From assembly GCA_028289745.1 (NCBI GenBank), contig JANQOD010000363.1:1-12733 (forward strand): a stretch of DNA of 12,733 bases. Direction: 5' to 3'. The stretch is from Allomuricauda sp. GTDB lineage: Bacteria; Bacteroidota; Bacteroidia; Flavobacteriales; Flavobacteriaceae. The notes under the pieces were generated by a model. It was not told the origin of the DNA. It worked only from the letters and a program-made list of their open reading frames with translations, and did no database searches. Made by a program: the position numbers and the translations under genes. This document shows, piece after piece, positions 6,881 through 12,733 of the stretch (position 1 is the stretch's first letter; each line of letters opens with the position of its first letter).

Positions 6881-8590
6881 ATGAACCAAGAATCATTCTA
6901 TGATGCCATAGTGGTCGGCACTGGCATCAGTGGCGGTTGGGCCGCAAAAGAACTTTGCGAAAATGGCCTGAAGACCCTCGTACTCGATAGGGGGCGCATG
7001 GTCAAGCATATAGAGGATTATAAAACCATGAATGATGACCCTTGGGATTATCCCTTTATGGGCGAATTGACACGCGAAGAAAAAAAGAAATACCCTAAAC
7101 AACTTCGGGTCGGGTGGGCACCGCGAGATGATGTCAAACACTTTTTTGTGAACGATCTTGAGCACCCTTATCAAGAAACCAAGCGCTTTGATTGGATTCG
7201 TGGCTATCAAGTGGGGGGTCGATCCCTGACCTGGGGGCGACAGAGTTATCGTTGGAGCGATATCGATTTTGAGGCCAATCGCAAAGAAGGTATCGCTGTT
7301 GATTGGCCCGTTCGTTATGCGGACATAGCGCCTTGGTACGATAAGGTCGAACAATATATCGGTGTCAGCGGTCAAAATTTGGGACTAAGGCAATTACCCG
7401 ATGGAAAATTTCAACCCCCGATGAAACTCAATTGTGTTGAAAAAGACCTTCAAAAAGTGATGGAGACCCAATTTGACGATGGCAGGTTATTGACTATAGG
7501 CCGTGCGGCCCATATTACTGAAAACACCACCGAATTTAAAGGTCGTGGCCCCTGTCAATATCGTAATCGGTGCTGGCGTGGCTGCCCCTTTGGGGGATAT
7601 TTCAGCAGCAATTCGTCTACCTTACCGGCCGCAGAGCGAACAGGAAACATGACCCTTAGGCCCAATTCGATCGTTTACGAAGTCATCTACAACGAGAATA
7701 CCAAAAGGGCATCGGGGGTAAAGGTCATCGATGCCGAAACCCATGAAAAATTAGAATTCAAGGGAAAAATTGTTTTCCTCTGTGCTTCTGCCATGGCCTC
7801 TGTCGGTATTTTGTTGCAATCGAAATCAAAAAGGTTTCCCGAAGGTATGGGAAACAACCACGACCAACTGGGCCGTAACATCATGGACCACCACTACAAA
7901 CTCGGTGCCACTGCCCAGGTCGATGGTTATTTGAACAACTATTATAAAGGACGAAGACCCAATGGCTTCTACATTCCACGCTTTGTCAATCTGGGTGGGA
8001 AGACCAAACGCGATGGTTTTTTGCGCGGGTTCGGATACCAAGGTGGTGCCAGCCGTGAGAACTGGGCCGAAATGGTGGCCGAAATGGGCTACGGAAAAAC
8101 CTTAAAAGAAGCCTTGCTGAAACCGGGCGGTTGGCAAATAGGCATGACCGGTTTTGGCGAAATGCTGCCCTATCACGACAACCGCGTGACCTTGAGCAGT
8201 GATAAAAAAGACCAGTGGGGGCTGCCACAACTCGATTTCGATGTAGCATTCAAAGAAAACGAATATCGTATGCGGGAAGCCATCGTAAAAGAGGCCGAAG
8301 CCATTTTTAAAGCGGCGGGGTTCAAACAACTGACCACATTTGATGAAACCACGAGCCCAGGTCTGGGCATTCATGAGATGGGCGGTGCCCGAATGGGCAG
8401 TAGTTACAAGACCTCGGTAGTGAACAAATACAACCAGGTGCACGATGTGCCGAACGTTTATGTGACCGATGGCGCCTTTATGACCTCTGCAAGCTGTGTA
8501 AACCCATCATTGACCTATATGGCATTCACCGCTAGGGCGGCCAATCACGCTGCAGAACAGTTCAAACTGGGCAAATTTGCGTCCGCTTGA
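6881..8590 (+). CDS. GMC-family FAD oxidoreductase, gluconate/glucoside dehydrogenase large-subunit type
   Basis: A 569-residue flavoprotein. The Rossmann FAD-binding motif GTGISGG is at residues 13-19, right after the N-terminal strand, so I start at ATG 6881; the GTG at 6851 would add ten residues absent from typical relatives. C-terminal GMC features are HEMGGARMG with likely catalytic H498, and CVNPSLT with N541 as the second active-site residue. Three cysteines (C225, C231, C235) sit in an insert typical of this subfamily. Relatives oxidise sugars or glycosides, often at C3, passing electrons to a small TAT-signal subunit and a cytochrome c; neither gene is adjacent here. The protein itself has no signal peptide, so it is either cytoplasmic or exported with a partner encoded elsewhere. 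Its divergent neighbours, the DUF1080 hydrolases, act on 3-keto glycosides, which fits. The substrate is inferred only by context. Confidence 0.92.
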   Translation: MNQESFYDAIVVGTGISGGWAAKELCENGLKTLVLDRGRMVKHIEDYKTMNDDPWDYPFMGELTREEKKKYPKQLRVGWAPRDDVKHFFVNDLEHPYQETKRFDWIRGYQVGGRSLTWGRQSYRWSDIDFEANRKEGIAVDWPVRYADIAPWYDKVEQYIGVSGQNLGLRQLPDGKFQPPMKLNCVEKDLQKVMETQFDDGRLLTIGRAAHITENTTEFKGRGPCQYRNRCWRGCPFGGYFSSNSSTLPAAERTGNMTLRPNSIVYEVIYNENTKRASGVKVIDAETHEKLEFKGKIVFLCASAMASVGILLQSKSKRFPEGMGNNHDQLGRNIMDHHYKLGATAQVDGYLNNYYKGRRPNGFYIPRFVNLGGKTKRDGFLRGFGYQGGASRENWAEMVAEMGYGKTLKEALLKPGGWQIGMTGFGEMLPYHDNRVTLSSDKKDQWGLPQLDFDVAFKENEYRMREAIVKEAEAIFKAAGFKQLTTFDETTSPGLGIHEMGGARMGSSYKTSVVNKYNQVHDVPNVYVTDGAFMTSASCVNPSLTYMAFTARAANHAAEQFKLGKFASA

Positions 8591-8619
8591 AGATTTTATT
8601 TTTCCAATTGTCAAAAAAA

Positions 8620-8651
8620 TTGATTTTATTGACGTTCATTTCATAATATTG
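8620..8651 (+). promoter_or_regulatory. Candidate promoter for the ASCH-domain gene
   Basis: TAATATTG (8644-8651) matches TAnnTTTG at 7 of 8 positions. TTG at 8620-8622 lies 21 bases upstream, in the accepted spacing range. A start near 8656 would leave a leader of about 14 nucleotides to the ATG at 8670. The 79-base gap after the GMC stop has no strong terminator, so read-through from GMC may add to expression. Confidence 0.4.
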
Positions 8652-8669
8652 TCTGAATACTGACTTTCT

Positions 8670-9134
8670 ATGGAAAATGCTTCAGCCAGAAGTCTATGGG
8701 GCGATTTTTTAGATGCCCACTTAGAATTTGCCAACGAAGATGCCCCGAGGGTGGTGCATTTTTGTGACAATGAAAAAGATGCCAATAAATGTGCCGATCT
8801 GGTATGTAAAGATATCAAGCGGGCTACTTCGCACTCATTGTTGGGGCTTCAACTACGCGGTGAGCCTTTACCCCAAATTGGTAATTTTGTAGTGGTCACC
8901 GATTGGTCTGGCAAGGCCAAGTGCCTCATCAGGACCACCTCGGTAAAGTTACTTCCGTATTTCGCCATACATGCCGAACATGCACGACTCGAGGGCGAGG
9001 GAGACAAAAGCCTTGACTATTGGCGAAAAGTACACTGGGACTATTATACCCGTGAGCTCGAACCCTTCGGACGCGTGCCCCAAGAAAGCATGATCATTGT
9101 TTTTGAACGGTTTGAGAGAGTTTTTAAAAGATGA
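8670..9134 (+). CDS. ASCH-domain protein
   Basis: A 154-residue soluble cytoplasmic protein. Its core (about residues 48-152) is an ASCH domain, the PUA-like beta-barrel thought to bind RNA or modified nucleosides. Recognisable elements are the first strand with KRAT (50-53), GNFVVVTDWSGKAKC (71-85), the helix GEGDKSLDYWRKVHWDYY (109-126), and the last strand SMIIVFERFE (140-149). Some ASCH proteins are ribonucleases or acetylcytidine amidohydrolases; no specific activity can be assigned here. The N-terminal 45 residues form a short helical cap seen in longer family members. The gene has its own candidate promoter and a strong terminator, so it looks like a monocistronic insert between the two arms of the sugar locus rather than a pathway member. 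Confidence 0.88.
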   Translation: MENASARSLWGDFLDAHLEFANEDAPRVVHFCDNEKDANKCADLVCKDIKRATSHSLLGLQLRGEPLPQIGNFVVVTDWSGKAKCLIRTTSVKLLPYFAIHAEHARLEGEGDKSLDYWRKVHWDYYTRELEPFGRVPQESMIIVFERFERVFKR

Positions 9135-9135
9135 C

Positions 9136-9162
9136 AAAAGGCCACATAAAGTGGCCTTTTTT
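9136..9162. terminator. Strong bidirectional intrinsic terminator
   Basis: AAAAGGCCAC (9136-9145) and GTGGCCTTTT (9151-9160) form a perfect 10-base stem with a 5-base ATAAA loop, followed by further Ts on the + strand. The stem begins 2 bases after the ASCH stop codon. Read on the - strand the stem also ends in TTTT, so it can terminate the converging Gfo/Idh/MocA operon ending at 9186. Confidence 0.9.
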
Positions 9163-9185
9163 ATTTCTGTCATTTTTTGTTTTAG

Positions 9186-10322
9186 CTAATCCATTTCTAC
9201 CCATACATTGCCTTGTTTGTGCGAGGCAACCGTGTTTTCGATGAAGTTCATACCACGTACACCGTCTTGCATGGTGGGAAATTCGCCGTCATTATATTTC
9301 TCGCCCCTGATGGCCTTGGCCGCCCCTTTATATATGTTCGCCATTGAGTCGAAAATACCTTCAGGGTGCCCTGGTGGCAGTTTTGTGCCATCTAAAGACA
9401 GTTCTGAATTATAGGCATGGCCAGGTTTATAGATCTGGGTGGGCTCGGTATCGCTCATTCTATAGAGAAAATTGGGCCGTTCTTGCTCCCATCTGAAGGC
9501 TCCTTTTTCACCATAGATGGCGATGGCCAATCTGTTTTCCTCGCCCGTGGCGACCTGACTTGACCTGATTACCCCTTTTACATGTTCATTCATTCGAATG
9601 AGCACGGTGCCATCGACATCCATTTGGTTGTCATCATAGAGATAGTTGAAATCACAGAGCAGCGATTTCACCTTGAGTCCCGTGGTAAATTCGATCATAT
9701 TAAAGGCATGAACCCCTATATCGCCCATACATGAGCTGATACCGGCTTTTTTGGGATCTAATCGCCAAACCGATGAGCGTTTTTCCTTATCGTGGATGAT
9801 AGGATTGATCCAGCCTTGATAATACATCGCATCGACCTTGTGTATTTTGCCCAACTCGCCAGCTTTGATCATCTCCCTCATTTGACGCACCATAGGGTAA
9901 CCTGTATAGGTATGGGTGAGGGCAAAGACTTTTCCAGATTTTTTGTGGGCCTCTTGAAGAATTTTTGCCTCTTCATAATTCATGGTCATCGGCTTTTCGC
10001 AGATAACGTGAAAACCATTGTCGAGCAGTTTTTTGGCCATCGGAAAATGGAGAAAGTTGGGTGTCTGTACCGAACAGACCTGCATGCGCTCATCTTCGGG
10101 GAGTTTCAATTCTTCTTCAATGAGCGTATCAAAATCTTTATAGATCCTGTTCAGTGGAATATCGATTTCCTTGGCAAAATCTAAACTTTCTTGGTGTTCA
10201 GGACTGAACACCGCCCCCACGATCTCATAGTTATCGTTTATAAAAGCCGCAATACGGTGCAACACCCCGATAAGGGAATCGCCCCCTCCTCCTAAAATTC
10301 CAAGTCTGATCTTTTTTGGCAT
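9186..10322 (-). CDS. Gfo/Idh/MocA-family NAD(P)-dependent oxidoreductase
   Basis: A 378-residue cytoplasmic dehydrogenase. The N-terminal Rossmann domain carries a glycine-rich GGGGDSLIG (11-19) followed by HR (22-23), the variant seen in a Bacteroidota subfamily in which the usual GxGxxG becomes GGG(x)4IGxxHR. The EKP motif is at 109-111 with catalytic-type K110, and DIGVH (201-205) supplies the expected active-site Asp and His of the C-terminal substrate domain. Members oxidise or reduce sugars, inositols or keto-sugars using NAD(P). It follows the MFS transporter gene by 20 bases and ends the - strand operon at the bidirectional terminator. In context it probably interconverts a keto-sugar taken up by the adjacent permeases. 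Substrate and direction cannot be inferred. Confidence 0.92.
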   Translation of the reverse strand: MPKKIRLGILGGGGDSLIGVLHRIAAFINDNYEIVGAVFSPEHQESLDFAKEIDIPLNRIYKDFDTLIEEELKLPEDERMQVCSVQTPNFLHFPMAKKLLDNGFHVICEKPMTMNYEEAKILQEAHKKSGKVFALTHTYTGYPMVRQMREMIKAGELGKIHKVDAMYYQGWINPIIHDKEKRSSVWRLDPKKAGISSCMGDIGVHAFNMIEFTTGLKVKSLLCDFNYLYDDNQMDVDGTVLIRMNEHVKGVIRSSQVATGEENRLAIAIYGEKGAFRWEQERPNFLYRMSDTEPTQIYKPGHAYNSELSLDGTKLPPGHPEGIFDSMANIYKGAAKAIRGEKYNDGEFPTMQDGVRGMNFIENTVASHKQGNVWVEMD

Positions 10323-10342
10323 TTTTTATTTGTTCTTAGTAG

Positions 10343-11557
10343 TTAATGTTTAATTCTTCTTTCCTCCAATTTTTTTCTCATTACAAATAGTGCCCCAAAC
10401 AGTACGATCAAAATAACGGGCAGCCACATAATGTTGCCCAAAGTGGCTTGTCCCGCAACCAGATCGGCCGCTTCTGCAGAAACTCCAGAATCTAAAGCTG
10501 CGCCTCGCTCCCGATCAAGCATCTCACCTATTTTAGGCAACGAAATCCCAGTGATCAACATCCCAAAACCTCCTATGATCGACATGCCCAAAGCCCCGGT
10601 TTTATGGGTGTATTCACTTACAAAGCCTATCATGGTCGGCCAGAAGTACATCACCCCGAGCGAGAACAAGATAGCGGAAACATAGACCATGGCCCCTGTT
10701 GCACTGGATAGTAAAAATAAGGCCAAGGAGGCAATGATGGCAGAACTGAACAATACCCCGATCGGATTGATTTTATGAATCACCGGACCGGCAAAATAAC
10801 GGCCCACGGCCATCAAACCCGTAACGATGGCCAAAATGATCAACGGCGGTGCGCCGGCCTGTCCCAAGAGACGTTCGATGAACTGACCAGTGCCCAACTC
10901 GGTGGTCGCGGTGAGGCCCATACATATCAGCATAAAAATAAACAAGGGGGAAAACATTGATTTGATGTTTTGGCCAACATCCGATTCAATATTCTCTGCC
11001 TTGGGAAATTTCTGCCCAAGAATAAGAAATCCATAAATCAAGGTCGGAATGATCATCACCCCGATCTGTAATTGCCAAGATAAGTTGAGATTGCCCATCA
11101 ACTCACCTATCAAAGCCCCGATAACAATACCCCCTGGGAACCATACGTGAAATTTGTTCAACATGGTGGTTCGATTGGTCGTGTACATATCTGCAATCAA
11201 AGGATTGCAAGCTGCTTCAACGGCACCATTGGCCAGACCGATCAAAAAGGTGGACACCAAAAGTGGAACAAAGCTTTTTGCCAAAATGGTCAAGACCAAG
11301 CCCAATAAATGACAAATGAAAGCCACCCATAAAATGGGCTTAGGGCCAATCTTCGGATAAATCAACCCTCCTATTATCATCGATACGGGAAAACCATAAA
11401 AAGCCATGGCGTTCATCCAACCGAGTTGCGAATCGGTAAATCCAAATTCCACATTAAGCTCTCCCATGATACCGGCTCGAATGGCAAAGGTCATTGCCGT
11501 AACGATCAACGATATGCACGAGGCCAGAAAAAGTCTATTCTTATTAATATTCTCCAT
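10343..11557 (-). CDS. MFS transporter, probable sugar:cation symporter
   Basis: A 404-residue polytopic inner-membrane protein with about 12 hydrophobic segments in two six-helix halves. They are separated by a charged cytoplasmic loop at about 181-202 (QKFPKAENIESD region). The first half contains ANGAVEAACNPL (109-120) and LNKFHVWFPGG (133-143), resembling the N-P and LN...H stretches of the fucose/glucose-galactose symporter branch of MFS. A polar loop rich in Ala, Asp and Glu lies before the last helix, and the C-terminus is basic (KKLEERRIKH), consistent with a cytoplasmic end. It sits 21 bases downstream of another MFS gene and 20 bases upstream of the Gfo/Idh/MocA gene, so it is the middle of a three-gene operon. 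Sugar uptake is inferred from context. Confidence 0.88.
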   Translation of the reverse strand: MENINKNRLFLASCISLIVTAMTFAIRAGIMGELNVEFGFTDSQLGWMNAMAFYGFPVSMIIGGLIYPKIGPKPILWVAFICHLLGLVLTILAKSFVPLLVSTFLIGLANGAVEAACNPLIADMYTTNRTTMLNKFHVWFPGGIVIGALIGELMGNLNLSWQLQIGVMIIPTLIYGFLILGQKFPKAENIESDVGQNIKSMFSPLFIFMLICMGLTATTELGTGQFIERLLGQAGAPPLIILAIVTGLMAVGRYFAGPVIHKINPIGVLFSSAIIASLALFLLSSATGAMVYVSAILFSLGVMYFWPTMIGFVSEYTHKTGALGMSIIGGFGMLITGISLPKIGEMLDRERGAALDSGVSAEAADLVAGQATLGNIMWLPVILIVLFGALFVMRKKLEERRIKH

Positions 11558-11578
11558 ATATAGTTGGTTTATTGATGT

Positions 11579-12733
11579 CTAATTTTTGTATTCAATTTTT
11601 TCATTCTTAAAAATCAGGGCAAAAAGTACAAATACCACTGCCGCAAATGCTGCCGGATACATCCATATGGTTTCCCAAACATGCTTTCCATCGGCCAAGA
11701 TGTAAGTGTCGGCTATTTTACCCGCGATCCAGAAACCGATCAACATACCGACCCCATAAGTGGCCAAGGTAATCAATCCCTGCGCGGCACTTTTATATTT
11801 CTCGCCCGCCTTGGTATCGGTATAAATCTGTCCTGAAACAAAGAAAAAATCATAGCATATACCGTGCAGCGCGATACCGATGATAAGCATAAAGGCTAAA
11901 TCGCCCGCATTGCCATAGGCGAACAAAAGATAGCGAACCGTCCACGCCAGCATCCCTACCATAATGGTCTTCTTGAAGCCAAACTTGGTAAAGAAATAGG
12001 GCAACAGCAACATGAAAAGCACTTCAGAGGCCTGGCCAATGGTCATTTTTCCGGTGGGATTGTCCATTCCAATTTCCGATAAAAACGGATTGGCATTCTG
12101 ATAGTAAAAGGCCAAGGGTATGCAGATCAAAACAGAGGAGATGAAGAACACCAAGAAGTTCTTGTCTTTTAGAAGTTTCAGGGCATCCAATCCCAAAATT
12201 CCGGAAATGCTCACTTTTTCATCCTTCTTGATACGAGGGGGGGTTTGGGGCAATGTAAAGCTGAACAATCCTAGAATTGCAGAGGCGACCCCTACCATCA
12301 GAAAGGTATTTCGAAGCATCCCCGATTGAATTCCTTTCGAAGAGTCCCAAAAAAACACATAGCTGATGATGAGCCCGGCCACGATCCATCCAACAGTACC
12401 GAACACCCTTACAAAGGCAAATTCTTTAGAGGGGTCTTTCATCTGATTGAACGATACCGAATTGACCAACGCCAAGGTGGGCATGTACACTATCATATAC
12501 ACCAGTACATAAGGGTAAAATACGGTGAAATCGGTGGCTTGGTACATCTGGTACATCAAAATGGCCCCCAATAGGTGCAGTACCCCCAGAATTCGTTCTG
12601 CGTTGAAATAACGGTCTGCTATCAACCCGATGACAAACGGTGCGATTATCGCCCCCCATGATTGGGTAGAGAATGCCTGTGCTATTTCACCCCCGGTCGC
12701 GTTCAGGTTGTTTCCCAAAAAAGTACCCAATGT
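11579..12733 (-). CDS. Nucleoside-permease-like MFS transporter (NHS family), N-terminus outside window
   Basis: 384 residues are visible of an inner-membrane permease related to NupG/XapB. The frame stays open through the right edge (the last codon reads Thr before Met-Gly-Thr), so the true start and first helix, about 25-30 residues, lie beyond the window. The MFS loop 2-3 signature GLIADRYFNAER is at 35-46, counting from the Met at 12730. The NHS-family stretch is at about 93-119, with SFNQMKDP, then VRVFGT and GWIVAG. About 11 hydrophobic segments remain. The name nucleoside permease reflects homology only. In Bacteroidota such genes commonly lie with Gfo/Idh/MocA and TIM-barrel sugar genes, so a sugar or keto-sugar substrate is as likely. 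It is the first visible gene of the operon; its promoter is outside the window. Confidence 0.87.
   Translation of the reverse strand, partial: TLGTFLGNNLNATGGEIAQAFSTQSWGAIIAPFVIGLIADRYFNAERILGVLHLLGAILMYQMYQATDFTVFYPYVLVYMIVYMPTLALVNSVSFNQMKDPSKEFAFVRVFGTVGWIVAGLIISYVFFWDSSKGIQSGMLRNTFLMVGVASAILGLFSFTLPQTPPRIKKDEKVSISGILGLDALKLLKDKNFLVFFISSVLICIPLAFYYQNANPFLSEIGMDNPTGKMTIGQASEVLFMLLLPYFFTKFGFKKTIMVGMLAWTVRYLLFAYGNAGDLAFMLIIGIALHGICYDFFFVSGQIYTDTKAGEKYKSAAQGLITLATYGVGMLIGFWIAGKIADTYILADGKHVWETIWMYPAAFAAVVFVLFALIFKNEKIEYKN

Noticed and set aside
6893..7375. 160-codon open frame on the minus strand
   Set aside because: It lies wholly inside the GMC gene on the opposite strand, has no recognisable motif, and is explained by the codon use of the real gene.
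8591..8640. Possible terminator after the GMC gene (CAATT ... AATTG)
   Set aside because: The stem is only 5 A/T-rich base pairs with an 8-base loop, too weak to call.
1..12733. Mobile elements, CRISPR arrays, tRNA or rRNA genes, and defence systems
   Set aside because: Nearly all sequence is filled by intact metabolic, transport and housekeeping genes. No transposase, repeat array or structured RNA was seen in the short gaps.

Overview
The window looks like a chromosomal segment of a marine-type Flavobacteriaceae (Bacteroidota). The evidence is moderate GC, A-rich start regions without clear Shine-Dalgarno sequences, candidate promoters of the Bacteroidota type (TTG ... TAnnTTTG), lipoproteins with relaxed lipoboxes, and a gene set typical of this group (PiT transporter with a long helical C-terminus, DUF6503, nadD-gmk-yicC, DUF1080 lipoproteins). 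It is densely coding: no gap exceeds about 135 bases, and I see no RNA genes, insertion sequences, CRISPR arrays or phage genes.

Region 1 (1-2027, + strand) holds the 3' part of an inorganic phosphate transporter, cut by the left edge, followed by a secreted DUF6503 protein. Region 2 (2037-4074, - strand) is a tight housekeeping operon, yicC-gmk-nadD, joined by ATGA stop/start overlaps. It has a good candidate promoter just upstream of yicC.

Region 3 (4144-12733) is an accessory sugar-catabolism locus of the 3-keto-sugar kind. A sugar isomerase/epimerase-like TIM barrel and two DUF1080 (3-keto-disaccharide hydrolase fold) lipoproteins form a - strand operon. It diverges from a + strand GMC flavin oxidoreductase across a short AT-rich intergenic region. 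After a small ASCH-domain gene and a strong hairpin terminator comes a second - strand operon: a nucleoside-permease-like MFS transporter (cut by the right edge), a second MFS transporter of another subfamily, and a Gfo/Idh/MocA oxidoreductase.

My inferred model is as follows. The GMC enzyme, or the NAD-dependent Gfo/Idh enzyme, oxidises a glycoside or sugar hydroxyl. The periplasmic DUF1080 lipoproteins cleave the activated keto-glycoside. The MFS permeases import products, and the TIM-barrel and Gfo/Idh enzymes process them inside the cell. The small TAT-exported subunit and the cytochrome that often accompany such GMC dehydrogenases are not in the window. The substrate cannot be read from the sequence.
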